DNA of 64,000 nt, from the NCBI GenBank assembly GCA_005776885.1, contig SXOD01000006.1, forward strand, positions 1-64,000, written 5' to 3'. Source of the stretch: Planctomycetia bacterium (lineage in GTDB: Bacteria; Planctomycetota; Phycisphaerae; Phycisphaerales; SM1A02). Below the pieces are notes generated by a model. That model worked only from the letters and a program-made list of their open reading frames with translations. It did not search any database and was not told where the DNA came from. Positions 17,577 to 26,562 of this stretch are shown piece after piece (positions within the stretch are counted from its first letter, which is position 1; the number at the start of each line of letters is the position of its first letter). The translations under genes were made by a program, and so were the position numbers.

Positions 17577-18779
17577 CTAGAGGTTGCCGCGACGGTCCTG
17601 CTCGATCTCCAGCGCCTCGAAGAGCGCCTTGAAGTTGCCCTTGCCGAAGGACTGGCTCCCACGGCGCGAGATGATCTCGAAGAAGAGCGTCGGGCGATCC
17701 TGCAACGGCTTGGTGAACAGCTGGAGGAGGTAGCCCTCGTCGTCGGCGTCCACCAGGATGCCGAGGTCCTTGATCCGCTGGTGGTCTTCCTTGACCGGCT
17801 CGTGGCCATGCTTGCGAAGCATCGCATCGACCCGACCCCAGACCGCGTCGTAGTACGAGTCGGGGAGGGCCAGGAAGTCGACCCCGCGGCGGCGAAGTTC
17901 CGCCACGCTCGAGAGCTCGTCGTCGGTCCGGAGCGCCAGGTGCTGGACGCCGGGAGTCATGTCATGCCACTCCAGGTACTCCAGGATCTGCGACTTCTTC
18001 TTGCCGTCGGCCGGTTCATTGATCGGCATCTTGATGAGGTGGTTGCCCGATGCCATCACCTTGCTCATGAGCGCCGAGTATTCGGTCGAGATGTCCTTGT
18101 CGTCGAAGTGCTTGAACATCGAGAAGCCCATGACGTTCTCGTACCACTCGACCCAGTAGTTCATCTTGCCTTCCTCGACGTTGCCGACGCAGTGGTCGAC
18201 GAACTTGAGGCCGCATGGGTGCTTCCTGTTGTGCTCGTTGAGCGCGAAGTGGCCCATGGGGGCGAACCCGGGCGCGAACGTGCCTCCCTGCTTCACGCGG
18301 GGCAGCGCGTACGCCCCGGTGCGGCTGACGAACGAGTGGACGGCACGGCCGTATGACTGGAGGCCGGCCATCGTGACCGAGCCATGTTGGTCAGCGATCG
18401 TCCGTGGCTCGTAGGCACTGGAGCCGCCATTGCGGAGCGCGGCCTCGTAGGCGCGTTCGGCATCGAGCACCGTGAGCGCAATGTCCTTCACGCCATCACC
18501 GAATCGGCGGATCTCGTCCGCGGCCGGGTGGTTGGGCGTCAACGGGGTTTCCAGCACGAGGCGGATGTTTCCCTGCGTGAGCAGGTACTGCGCGCTGGTG
18601 CGGCTCCCGGTCGTCAGGTCGCTGTACTGCTCCACCTGGAAGCCGTAGGCCGACGCGTAGAAGTAGGCGGCCTGCTTCGCGTTGCCCACGAAAAACCGGA
18701 CATGGTCGACATCGACCAGCATCAGCGGATCCGTGGTGCTCATCTCGGCCGGCGCGGCAGAAGTGGAGGTGCTGCTCAT
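17577..18779 (-). CDS. hppD: 4-hydroxyphenylpyruvate dioxygenase
   Basis: The 400-residue enzyme converts 4-hydroxyphenylpyruvate to homogentisate, feeding hmgA. It has the two vicinal-oxygen-chelate halves: VDHVRFFVGNAKQAAYFYASAYGF in the N-terminal half, and FVDHCVGNVEEGKMNYWVEWYENV with the first iron histidine in the second. GVQHLALRTDD gives the second iron histidine and LFFEIISRRG the iron glutamate. The last 30 residues include GKGNFKALFEALEIEQ, a family hallmark. ATG 18779 was chosen as the start; an in-frame upstream start would add six residues. apt lies 30 bases upstream on the same strand. Confidence 0.95.
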   Translation of the reverse strand: MSSTSTSAAPAEMSTTDPLMLVDVDHVRFFVGNAKQAAYFYASAYGFQVEQYSDLTTGSRTSAQYLLTQGNIRLVLETPLTPNHPAADEIRRFGDGVKDIALTVLDAERAYEAALRNGGSSAYEPRTIADQHGSVTMAGLQSYGRAVHSFVSRTGAYALPRVKQGGTFAPGFAPMGHFALNEHNRKHPCGLKFVDHCVGNVEEGKMNYWVEWYENVMGFSMFKHFDDKDISTEYSALMSKVMASGNHLIKMPINEPADGKKKSQILEYLEWHDMTPGVQHLALRTDDELSSVAELRRRGVDFLALPDSYYDAVWGRVDAMLRKHGHEPVKEDHQRIKDLGILVDADDEGYLLQLFTKPLQDRPTLFFEIISRRGSQSFGKGNFKALFEALEIEQDRRGNL

Positions 18780-18809
18780 GGGTCGATCATAGCGCACAGG
18801 CCGAAAAAC

Positions 18810-19328
18810 TCAGTACGTCACGAGGCTCTCGACGCGTGTCGGCGCGAGCGCGGCACGGCCATTGAGCTGCAGGAGCTCGATCAGGACCGAAACCCCCATG
18901 ATGGCGGCGCCGGAGCGGCCGCAGAGGTCGAGCACGGCGCGCATCGTCCCGCCCGTCGCGAGCACGTCATCGGCCACCAGGACGCGGGAGCCCGGGCGGA
19001 TGGCGTCCTGGTGCACGTGGAGTTCGTCGGTTCCGTATTCGAGCGCGTATCGCACGGCGTGCGTGGCTCGAGGAAGCTTTCCCTTCTTGCGCACGGGCAC
19101 GAACCCCGCGTTGAGCTCGCGGGCCAGGGCCGTGGCAAAGATGAAGCCACGGCTCTCCGGGCCCACGACGTAGTCGATGCACTCGTCGCGGAATGGGCCG
19201 GCCATCAGGTTGATCGACTGGGCCAGTGCCCGGCGATCGGACAAGAGCGGCGTGATGTCGCGGAAGAGGATGCCGGGAGATGGATAGTCGGGCACGTCCC
19301 TGATGAATGACTTGAGCTGGACCGACAT
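18810..19328 (-). CDS. apt: Adenine phosphoribosyltransferase
   Basis: This 172-residue purine-salvage enzyme makes AMP from adenine and PRPP. Family features are IRDVPDYPSPGILFRDITPLL at the N-terminus, GPESRGFIFATALA and the PRPP-binding motif VLVADDVLATGGTM (about 120-133). ATG 19328 is chosen because family homology begins there. It is divergent from the GroES-like gene, with 44 bases between starts, and precedes hppD. Confidence 0.95.
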   Translation of the reverse strand: MSVQLKSFIRDVPDYPSPGILFRDITPLLSDRRALAQSINLMAGPFRDECIDYVVGPESRGFIFATALARELNAGFVPVRKKGKLPRATHAVRYALEYGTDELHVHQDAIRPGSRVLVADDVLATGGTMRAVLDLCGRSGAAIMGVSVLIELLQLNGRAALAPTRVESLVTY

Positions 19329-19372
19329 GTCCGGAGCGTACTTGGGTCGCAGGGCCGACCTATCATGCCCAC

Positions 19373-19714
19373 ATGGCCGAGAAGGGCACAAGCAAGCGCG
19401 CATTGGAAGTGGTCGAGCCCGTCGGCAAGCGGGTGCTCATCCGCAAGGACCTGGATCGCAAGATCACCAAGGTGGGGATCCATCTTCCTGACAAGATCGA
19501 GATCCCCACGATCACCGGTCGGGTGGTCGCCATCAGCGCCGTCATCGAGAAGGATGAGGCGTACCCGATCAAGCAGTACGACCGGGTCTTGTTCAATCCG
19601 CGCGGCGCGGTTCCGGTCGATTTCGAGGGCGACAATCGCTTGTTCGTCGTGAACATCGAAGACGTCGTCGCGATCTTCCGCCGCCCAGGCGATGAGGACA
19701 CTGAGGGTGGCTGA
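19373..19714 (+). CDS. GroES-like co-chaperonin (orphan)
   Basis: This 113-residue protein has the GroES fold pattern. It reads EPVGKRVLIRKD, a mobile-loop-like HLPDKIEIPTITGRVVAI, QYDRVLFNP and a C-terminal VVNIEDVVAIF. GroES normally caps the GroEL ring in protein folding. No groEL is present here, and the protein is longer than standard GroES (about 95) with a less conserved mobile loop. It may be a specialised paralogue. Its last 23 bases overlap the start of aroA in another frame. Confidence 0.75.
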   Translation: MAEKGTSKRALEVVEPVGKRVLIRKDLDRKITKVGIHLPDKIEIPTITGRVVAISAVIEKDEAYPIKQYDRVLFNPRGAVPVDFEGDNRLFVVNIEDVVAIFRRPGDEDTEGG

Positions 19715-21041
19715 AACGGCCGCCCCGCGGGCCGTGGGGTGCGTGCGCCAGCCAATCCGGGGCACGATCCTGGTGCCGGGATCCAAGAGCATTTCGCAGC
19801 GGGCCATGGTGCTTGCGGCGCTCGCCGACCAGCCCACCAGGATCGACGGCGTGCTGGATGCCGAGGACACTCGACGCCTGGCGGCCGGGATGGCGGCCTG
19901 CGGCGCCACGATCGAGTGGGGTGCGGCGGGACTGCAAGTCACCCCTGGCGCACCGCCTGCGATTGGGACGACGTCGTGGGTGCGCGTCGATGCGGGAGAC
20001 GGGGGAACGCCAGCCCGTTTCATGATGGCTTTGGCTCCGGCACTTGGCGTCCCCATCGAGTTGGATGGGTCGGCCCGATTGCGCGAGCGGCCGATGGCCG
20101 ACGGCATCGACCTCATCCGGCAACTGGGCGCCGTGGTCGAAGAGCGAGGGGAGCCCGGGCATCTCCCCATTCGCATCAGTGGTCGATTGCGCGGCGGCGA
20201 GGCGGTCGTGGGCCGAGTCGCCAGCAGCCAATTCGTCAGCGCACTCCTGTTGGTCGCCCCGGCGCTTCCGGCAGGATTGACGCTTGAGATCCAGCAGCCA
20301 CTCCCGAGCGTTGAGTACATCGACCTGACGGCGGACGTGCTGGCCAGGGTGGGGGTGAAGTTGGAGCGCGACAGCCTGCTCGGCGACGTGCGGCGCATCG
20401 CCGTGGGCCCGGCATCCATTCGTGGTGGCCTGAGTCACGTCGACGCCGACGCCAGTTCTGCCGCCTATTGGTGGGTCGCGGCGGCGATCGTGCCGGGGAG
20501 TTCGATGGTGGTGCACGGTGTGTCCGCGACGTCGAACCAGCCGGACATGGGGGTGCATCGGACGCTGTGCCGCATGGGAGCTGTCAGCGTGGACGCGGGT
20601 ATGGGACTGGGCGTCGCATCATCAGGCGGTTTGCGGGCCGCGGAGGTCGACGCGAGCGCCTTCCCCGATGGCTCGCTCGCGATTGCCGCGGCGATGGCGT
20701 GCGCCGAGGGCACCTCACGCCTCACGGGGCTGCATACGCTGCGAGGCAAGGAGAGCGACCGCATTGAGGCCATGGCCACGGCACTGCGGAGCGTGGGCGT
20801 CAGCGTCGACACGGGTCCCGATTGGATGGCGATCGAGGGTCGTGGATGGGCCAGCGGCGCCACGGCGCCACCCTCTGGCCAAGTCGTGATCGACCCGGTC
20901 GGTGACCATCGCATTGCCATGTCGACGGCCCTGCTGGGGCTGCGACGACCTGGGGTGGCTGTCTCCGATCCCGGCTGCGTCGCGAAGAGCTATCCCGGTT
21001 TCTGGGATGATCTCCGGCTCGTGAGCGAGGCAGCATCATGA
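19692..21041 (+). CDS. aroA: 3-phosphoshikimate 1-carboxyvinyltransferase (EPSP synthase)
   Basis: The 449-residue shikimate-pathway enzyme joins shikimate-3-phosphate and PEP. It contains VPGSKSISQRAM near the N-terminus, RERPM, a central SSQFVSALLL, FPDGSLAIAAAM with the catalytic aspartate, RGKESDRIEAMATALRSVG and GDHRIAMSTALLGL. The glycine-rich PEP loop reads DAGDGGTPARF where typical bacterial enzymes have GNAGTAMR, so it is a divergent form. ATG 19692 overlaps groES-like by 23 bases; an inner start is possible. The stop overlaps the next ABC gene in ATGA. Confidence 0.92.
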   Translation: MRTLRVAETAAPRAVGCVRQPIRGTILVPGSKSISQRAMVLAALADQPTRIDGVLDAEDTRRLAAGMAACGATIEWGAAGLQVTPGAPPAIGTTSWVRVDAGDGGTPARFMMALAPALGVPIELDGSARLRERPMADGIDLIRQLGAVVEERGEPGHLPIRISGRLRGGEAVVGRVASSQFVSALLLVAPALPAGLTLEIQQPLPSVEYIDLTADVLARVGVKLERDSLLGDVRRIAVGPASIRGGLSHVDADASSAAYWWVAAAIVPGSSMVVHGVSATSNQPDMGVHRTLCRMGAVSVDAGMGLGVASSGGLRAAEVDASAFPDGSLAIAAAMACAEGTSRLTGLHTLRGKESDRIEAMATALRSVGVSVDTGPDWMAIEGRGWASGATAPPSGQVVIDPVGDHRIAMSTALLGLRRPGVAVSDPGCVAKSYPGFWDDLRLVSEAAS

Positions 21042-22861
21042 TCGGACCATTCTGGCATTTCGTCCGAATGCTGCTGGAACGGCGGGGGGCGGTTGCCCTT
21101 GCGATCGTGTGTGCCACGATCAGCGCGGCCAGCATGGGTTCGGGGCTGGTGGTCCTGGGGCCGATACTCGAGATCGTCCTGGGGGAGGCACGCGGGCTGG
21201 CGGAGGTGGTGCAGGCCTTCTTCGCGCAGCACCAATCGTGGGCACCGCCGTCGGCGATTCTCGATGTCCTTCCCACCACTCCGCGAGGGAGCCTGGCGTT
21301 CCTCCTGGGCGGGCTCGCCGTGCTCACGGTCATCGGGGCGTCGGCCAACTTCCTGCACCAATATTTCTCGGTGACCCTCTGCGCCGGAGTCGTGGCCCGG
21401 GTCCGGCAGGAGGCCTTCGATCGGTCGCTGCGCCTGCCGTTGGCCACGGTCGTGGCGCGCGGCCCCGCCGAGTACACCAGTCGAATCCTCCGCGACGCCG
21501 GTGACCTGCAGACCGGGCTCTCCACGCTGGTCGGCAAGATGCTGGCGCAGTTGCTCAAGGGCGTGGCGGCGTTCGCCGCGGCGATCTGGTTTGACTGGAG
21601 ACTGACGCTCTTTGCGCTGTTGGTCGGGCCGGTCGTGGCGATCATCCTCCGAAAGGCCGGGAAGCGAATTCGGCGCGGCATTCGAGGATCGCTCGAGGCG
21701 CAGCAAGGCTTGCTCCGAGTTGCGGGAGAGTCCTTGCATGGGCTTCGCACCGTGAAGGCGATGGGGGCGGAGGAGCAGATGGCAACTCGCTTCGGGCGCC
21801 TCAACCAGGAGGCGTACCGCCAGGAAATGCGCGCGCGGCTGGCCCGAGCGCTCGCCAGCCCGCTGATCGAGATGATTGCGATCGTCGTGGCCGCGGGGCT
21901 GGCGTACCTGGCCGGTGTGCAGATCCTGGATGGCCATGCCCGGTTCGAGGACTTCGTGCTGGCGATGGGTTCGCTCGCCGCGATGGGAAGCAGCCTGAGG
22001 CCCGTGGCCGTGTTCATCAACGAACTGTCGGCCGCCAATGCCCCTTCCGCCCGACTCCTCGAGATCCTGCACGCGCCGGCCGAGTCCGAGGGCGATCGGC
22101 ACCGCTCGGACGCGCCTGCGTTCAGGCATTCGATCGACCTCGTGGACGTGTCGATCCGCTATCCCGGCGCGACGGTCGATGCCGTGGATCGATTCTCGCT
22201 CTCGCTGCGGGCTGGCGAACATCTTGCGATCGTGGGGCCCAATGGGTGCGGCAAGTCCACGGTGCTGGCAGGACTCGCCCGCTTGATCCCGCTGGCCGGC
22301 GGAACGCTCTCTGTCGATGGCGTCGACCTGCAGGGCACGTCACTCTCGTCGTGGCGCAGGCAGTTGGCGATGGTGGCACAAGAGCCATTCCTCATGGCGG
22401 GGTCGATCGAGGAGAACATCCGGCTGGGCCGACCCAACGCAACCCGTGCGGAGATCGTCGAGGCGGCGAAGCGTGCGCACGCGATGGAGTTCATCCTTCG
22501 GCTTCCCGGCGGGCTGGACGCCGAGGTCTCCGAGCTCGGCTCGTCGCTCAGTGGCGGCCAGAGGCAGCGCATCGCGATCGCGCGGGCGGCCTTGGTGAGC
22601 CCTGCACTGCTCCTCATGGACGAGGCCACAAGCCAGGTGGATGCCGAGAGTGAAGTGGAGATCGCGGCGGCCATCCGCGAGATTGGGCAAGGGCGAACCG
22701 TCGTGACGGTCGCGCACCGATTTGCCTCCGTCGTCTCGGCCGACCGGATCGTCGTGATGGACCACGGCGCCGTGCTTGATGTCGGGACCCACGAGGAGTT
22801 GCTCGCGCGGTGCGACCTCTACGCCCGGCTGGCGCGGGCCCAGTTCATGGCAGCGGGATGA
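21038..22861 (+). CDS. ABC exporter, fused membrane and ATPase domains (MsbA-like)
   Basis: This protein of 607 residues has about six hydrophobic segments in the first 320 residues, followed by an ATPase domain. Walker A is GPNGCGKST (about 403-411), the signature LSGGQRQRIAIARA lies near 505, Walker B is LLLMDEATSQVD, and the H-loop is in TVAHRF. It would act as a homodimer exporting lipid-like or hydrophobic substrates; the substrate cannot be read from sequence. The start overlaps the aroA stop in ATGA, and the 3' end overlaps the convergent gene at 22845 by 17 bases. Confidence 0.92.
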   Translation: MIGPFWHFVRMLLERRGAVALAIVCATISAASMGSGLVVLGPILEIVLGEARGLAEVVQAFFAQHQSWAPPSAILDVLPTTPRGSLAFLLGGLAVLTVIGASANFLHQYFSVTLCAGVVARVRQEAFDRSLRLPLATVVARGPAEYTSRILRDAGDLQTGLSTLVGKMLAQLLKGVAAFAAAIWFDWRLTLFALLVGPVVAIILRKAGKRIRRGIRGSLEAQQGLLRVAGESLHGLRTVKAMGAEEQMATRFGRLNQEAYRQEMRARLARALASPLIEMIAIVVAAGLAYLAGVQILDGHARFEDFVLAMGSLAAMGSSLRPVAVFINELSAANAPSARLLEILHAPAESEGDRHRSDAPAFRHSIDLVDVSIRYPGATVDAVDRFSLSLRAGEHLAIVGPNGCGKSTVLAGLARLIPLAGGTLSVDGVDLQGTSLSSWRRQLAMVAQEPFLMAGSIEENIRLGRPNATRAEIVEAAKRAHAMEFILRLPGGLDAEVSELGSSLSGGQRQRIAIARAALVSPALLLMDEATSQVDAESEVEIAAAIREIGQGRTVVTVAHRFASVVSADRIVVMDHGAVLDVGTHEELLARCDLYARLARAQFMAAG

Positions 22862-23756
22862 CCTCGGATGTCGGATTGGCCGGGGCGTTCGGAGCCTTGT
22901 CCCGGCCTGCTTCCGAAGGGCTTGCTCCTGGATCGTCGTCGCCGGTGGACTCCGTCGTTGCTGACGATGCGCTCGTTGTTCCGGCAGCAGGCGGAAGGTC
23001 GGCCGGGGACGCCGTTCTCGGGGCATTGGGAGTGGAATCCGCCATGGTGACGTCGCTGGCTGGATCGATGGCCGGCGATGCCGACCTGTACGCCAGGAAC
23101 AGGCTGTAGCAAAGGCAGGCCGTCGCCAGCCCCGTCGTGACGATCATCCACGTCTGGAGCGATCGCTCCATCTGGTCGGCCTTGCGAGTGCGGCGGCGAG
23201 TGGCCTCGAGGAGCGATTCGATCGCCCTTGTGTGGCGTTCGCTGGTGCCGGCATAGGCCCCCAGGGCGATGCTCGCGTCGCGGAGTCCTTCGGCGACCGA
23301 TGTATTGGTCACGTGATTGAGGTCCAGCTGCTGCTGGATCAGCCTGAGCAGCTGCGTCTGGCGTTCGGCTCCCTGCTCGAACTCCGAGAGCGCCTTGGCC
23401 AGCAGGGCGTCGCGGTCACGGGCTTGGTTGGTCAACTGGAGGATGGCCTCGGTGGCGCGGCCTTGGTGCCGCACCAGGTCCGGGAGGCCATCGAGCGCCG
23501 GAACGAGCCGTTCGGCAACGGAAGCCAGGTTCGCGCTTGACGCCGCCGCCGACTGCAACGCGCGGACCACCAGCTCAGCCTCCGGGGGCTGCGGCGCGAA
23601 GTCACCCTGCGCTTTCGGCCCGGGGTGGGCCAATGGTTCCAGTTCCTGGAGTTGAGCAGCCGAGGAGTCGGGCACGCCCGTGCCCGGCACGATCGACGCG
23701 TGTCGTGGAGGAGCTTCGCTTGGTTCACCGAGCAGCCAGCGCCAGACCTGCTTCAC
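22845..23756 (-). CDS. Single-pass membrane protein with long coiled coil (unknown)
   Basis: This 303-residue protein is not recognised. After a proline-rich start (about 1-60) there is a long, mostly helical region (about 65-195) rich in Ala, Leu, Gln and Arg with heptad-like patterning, such as ARDRDALLAKALSEFEQGAERQ. One membrane helix follows at about 201-222 (MIVTTGLATACLCYSLFLAY), then an acidic Ser/Pro tail. The GTG start at 23756 is inferred from KQVWRWLLGE. It is divergent from the binding-protein gene, with only 18 bases between the proposed starts. A structural or sensing role at the membrane is possible but unproven. Confidence 0.65.
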   Translation of the reverse strand: MKQVWRWLLGEPSEAPPRHASIVPGTGVPDSSAAQLQELEPLAHPGPKAQGDFAPQPPEAELVVRALQSAAASSANLASVAERLVPALDGLPDLVRHQGRATEAILQLTNQARDRDALLAKALSEFEQGAERQTQLLRLIQQQLDLNHVTNTSVAEGLRDASIALGAYAGTSERHTRAIESLLEATRRRTRKADQMERSLQTWMIVTTGLATACLCYSLFLAYRSASPAIDPASDVTMADSTPNAPRTASPADLPPAAGTTSASSATTESTGDDDPGASPSEAGRDKAPNAPANPTSEVIPLP

Positions 23757-23774
23757 GCCACTTACTCTATCAGG

Positions 23775-24692
23775 GTGCCAGCCCTCTCCCATCAGTTGCG
23801 AGTCGTGCGGTGCGCACGGCGTGCCGCATGTGACTGGTCGCGGAGTGGCATCGTCGCGTTGGCGGCCCTTGGCTGCGCCATCGGTTGCGGCAACGGTCGC
23901 GGCAACGGCACGCCCACCCAGCCGGAAGGCGGCGCGCGCCTCCGCGTCGCCAGCCTGAGCCCGGCGCTGAGTGACACCCTGATCGCCCTGGACTGTGGAG
24001 CGCAACTGGCGGCCCGCACGCCGTGGTGCCCGGTGGATCCGGAGATCCCGGTCGTCGGGACGCTCTTGGACATCGACGCCGAGCAACTGACGGCCATCGA
24101 CCCAGAGTTGATTCTGGTGCAGCCACCCATGCAGGGAGCACCTGAGGAGCTGGCGGCGCTGGCCAGGCAGCAGGGCTGGCGCGTGGCCGAGATCCGAATC
24201 GATTCATTGGACGATGTCGGTGCTTCGTTTGCGAGCGTGGCCTGCGCGATCGATCCCGGCGGGAACTCCGGGTGCACCGCCAGGGCGGAAGCGCTCGCCG
24301 CATCGCTCCGTGCCGCTTGCCTCCCCATCGACGGTGCGGCTTCGCTGGGCCGGGTGGCGCTCCTGGGCAGCGTGTCGGACGCTGGCGCGCTGGCCTTCGG
24401 CCGCGGGAGTTTCCCGGGGGACGCGGCCGTGTCGATGGGTGTGACCCTGGCCGACGCAGGTGCCGCGTACGCGCAACGCTCGCGCGAGGAACTGGCGTTG
24501 CTGGCCCCGGACCTCATCGTCGTGATTGGGGGCCCGGAGGAGCGTGCGCGGTGGATGGATGCCCCGGCGGGCGAGTTGGCCCCGGGGTCCCGCCTGCTCG
24601 TGGTGGAGGAGCCGAGATTGCTCCAGCCGGGAGCATCGCTCGTCCAGGGCTTGGCCACGCTTCGCAAGGCACTGGAGGGGGCAAGGCAGTGA
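23775..24692 (+). CDS. BtuF/FecB-like periplasmic substrate-binding lipoprotein
   Basis: This 305-residue binding protein belongs to an ABC importer for cobalamin or ferric siderophores. A signal sequence ends in LGCAIGC, giving a probable lipid anchor. The mature part reads RVASLSPALSDTLIALDCG, RTPWCP and VVGTLLDIDAEQLTAIDPELILVQ, which is characteristic of the BtuF/FhuD class. GTG 23775 is the longest start; GTG 23805 is equally plausible and keeps the signal sequence. The gene leads a three-gene operon, with the permease start overlapping its stop (GTGA). Substrate is not determined. Confidence 0.85.
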   Translation: MPALSHQLRVVRCARRAACDWSRSGIVALAALGCAIGCGNGRGNGTPTQPEGGARLRVASLSPALSDTLIALDCGAQLAARTPWCPVDPEIPVVGTLLDIDAEQLTAIDPELILVQPPMQGAPEELAALARQQGWRVAEIRIDSLDDVGASFASVACAIDPGGNSGCTARAEALAASLRAACLPIDGAASLGRVALLGSVSDAGALAFGRGSFPGDAAVSMGVTLADAGAAYAQRSREELALLAPDLIVVIGGPEERARWMDAPAGELAPGSRLLVVEEPRLLQPGASLVQGLATLRKALEGARQ

Positions 24693-25687
24693 ACGGGCGA
24701 CGCATGTTGAAGTTGTTGGCCCTGGTCATCGCGGTCGCCGGACTTCGGCTGGTGGTCGGTCGCTCTGCCGATGGATCATTGACCATCGAGCTGGCACACG
24801 GTGCGATCCTGGGGTACAGGCTTTCGGCGCTCCTGACGGCAGCACTCGCGGGAGCGGCACTGGGACTGGCGGGCCTGTGCATGCAAGTGTTGCTTCGCAA
24901 TCCGCTGGCGGCACCCAGCGTGCTGGGCGTCACGAGCGGCGCATCGCTGGGTGTCTCGTTGGCCGCGGTGGCGACCGCCAACGCCTGGGTGGCCGGCTCG
25001 GTGGTCCCCGCGTGGCTGAACATGTCCATCGAGGCGGCGGCAGCAGTGGCCGGGGCGATCGGCGCCCTCAGCCTCGTGTGGGTCATTGCGGTGCGGCGCG
25101 GAGGAATCGACCCGATCTCGGTTGTCCTGGCGGGCGTCGTGCTGGGGGCGGTCCTCGGAGCGGTTGCCATGGGACTCCAATGGGCGCTTCCGCCGCACTC
25201 GCGGGCCGACGTGTCGCTCTGGATGATGGGCCGCGTCCCCGAAGTGCCCTCGTGGCCCGTGGTGATCGTCTCTGCGGTGGCCATCGCCACCTCGCTGTGT
25301 GCGGCGTTGGGCTCGAGCGTTGCGATGGATGCCGCTGCGGCGGGAGAAAACGAGGCACGGTCGATGGGAGTCCCCATGCATTCGCTCCGCATGAGGCTGC
25401 TCCTCGCTGCCGGCGTGCTCTCTGGCTGCGCCGTGGCACTGTGTGGGCCGATCGCCTTCGTCGGATTCGTTGCGCCGCACCTGGCGCGAGGGATGGTTGG
25501 CCCCCGGGCACGGCCACTGGTCGTGGCGGCGCCACTCTGCGGCGTGATCGTGCTCGTCGGCGCCGATGCATGCCGATTGTTGGTCCCCACGACGCAGGGA
25601 CGCATCCCGATCGGGGTGGTCACGGCCTGCGTCGGCGGCCTCTGGTTCCTTCGATTCATCCGACGGGGACGCGAGGCATGGACGTGA
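24689..25687 (+). CDS. FecCD/BtuC-family ABC transporter permease
   Basis: This 332-residue permease has about nine or ten hydrophobic helices. Family motifs are GAALGLAGLCMQVLLRNPLAAPSVLGVTSGA, GVVLGAVLGAV, WMMGRV and GPIAFVGFVAPHLAR, the last marking the coupling-helix region that contacts the ATPase. It forms the channel of the importer made with its two neighbours. GTG 24689 overlaps the stop of the binding-protein gene, and the 3' end overlaps the ATPase gene by 10 bases. Confidence 0.9.
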   Translation: MNGRRMLKLLALVIAVAGLRLVVGRSADGSLTIELAHGAILGYRLSALLTAALAGAALGLAGLCMQVLLRNPLAAPSVLGVTSGASLGVSLAAVATANAWVAGSVVPAWLNMSIEAAAAVAGAIGALSLVWVIAVRRGGIDPISVVLAGVVLGAVLGAVAMGLQWALPPHSRADVSLWMMGRVPEVPSWPVVIVSAVAIATSLCAALGSSVAMDAAAAGENEARSMGVPMHSLRMRLLLAAGVLSGCAVALCGPIAFVGFVAPHLARGMVGPRARPLVVAAPLCGVIVLVGADACRLLVPTTQGRIPIGVVTACVGGLWFLRFIRRGREAWT

Positions 25688-26487
25688 GCGGCGCGTCACT
25701 GCGCGTGCAGGATGTCACCGTCGGCTACGACGCTCGAGCCGTCGCCGGGCCGTGGTCGGCGGAGATCACGCCGGGGGAAATCGTGGCCATCGTCGGAGCC
25801 AATGGCGTCGGGAAGAGCACGCTCTTGAAGGTGCTCGCTGGACTCCTGCGCCCAGTGTGCGGCGTGGTGTCGCTGGGGACTCGATGTGTCCATTCGATGT
25901 CGGAGCGGCAGCGCTCGCTCGTCGTGGCCTACGTGGACCAGCAGCCCAGCATGGCAACTCGCCTCTCGGCTCGGGCCGTCATTGAGTTGGGGACGTGGCG
26001 CGGAGGTGCCGGCGTCCCCGATGCCACGTCGCGGGTGCGTGGCGTCATGGAGGAACTTGGCATCGAGGGGTTCCAGGGCGTGCCATGGCATGAGTTGAGT
26101 GAAGGCCAGCGACACCGAGTGGCGGTCGCACGGGCCTTGGTGCAGTGCACGGAAGGGGTGCTCGCCTTGGATGAGCCATTCGCGGCCCTCGATTCCACCG
26201 GGAGCGTGTTGGTGGCACGTGCACTGCGGCGCCGAGCTCACGCCGGCGTGATCGTTCTGGCGAGCGCCCATGATGCTGGACTGGCTCGGGCCCTCGCCTC
26301 GGTCGTGGTGAGGTTGGGGGATGGTCGAGCTCCTGCTGCCGGATGCAACGCGCTGGCGATGGGCTCCGCGGAAGTGATGCTTTCGCCCGAAGCGATGACA
26401 AGTGCCACTGGTGTGCCGCACTGGGGACTGGGGCAGGTGGACGGATCAGGTGGCGTCGGACCCGACTGGGGCCGGGCGCTGGGGTGA
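25678..26487 (+). CDS. BtuD/FecE-family ABC transporter ATP-binding protein
   Basis: This 269-residue ATPase completes the cobalamin/siderophore-type importer. Walker A is GANGVGKST (about 41-49), the signature is LSEGQRHRVAVARAL (about 140-154; LSEGQ replaces LSGGQ, a common variant in this family), and Walker B is LALDEPFAALD. The final 60 residues past the switch histidine (SAHD) are variable. ATG 25678 lies within the end of the permease gene, so the three genes form one operon. Confidence 0.9.
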   Translation: MDVSGASLRVQDVTVGYDARAVAGPWSAEITPGEIVAIVGANGVGKSTLLKVLAGLLRPVCGVVSLGTRCVHSMSERQRSLVVAYVDQQPSMATRLSARAVIELGTWRGGAGVPDATSRVRGVMEELGIEGFQGVPWHELSEGQRHRVAVARALVQCTEGVLALDEPFAALDSTGSVLVARALRRRAHAGVIVLASAHDAGLARALASVVVRLGDGRAPAAGCNALAMGSAEVMLSPEAMTSATGVPHWGLGQVDGSGGVGPDWGRALG

Positions 26488-26562
26488 GACGCCGCGTTGA
26501 GGCGGCGGGGTGAGCCGGGCTGAGGCGGAAGCGTGTGGCGACACGGAGTAGCCTTGGAGTCG

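Noticed and set aside
23757-23774. Cobalamin riboswitch before the BtuF-like gene
   Set aside because: The gap between the divergent starts is too short and no conserved B12-box sequence is seen.
26489-26506. Hairpin after the importer ATPase gene
   Set aside because: The stem is short and no U-run follows.
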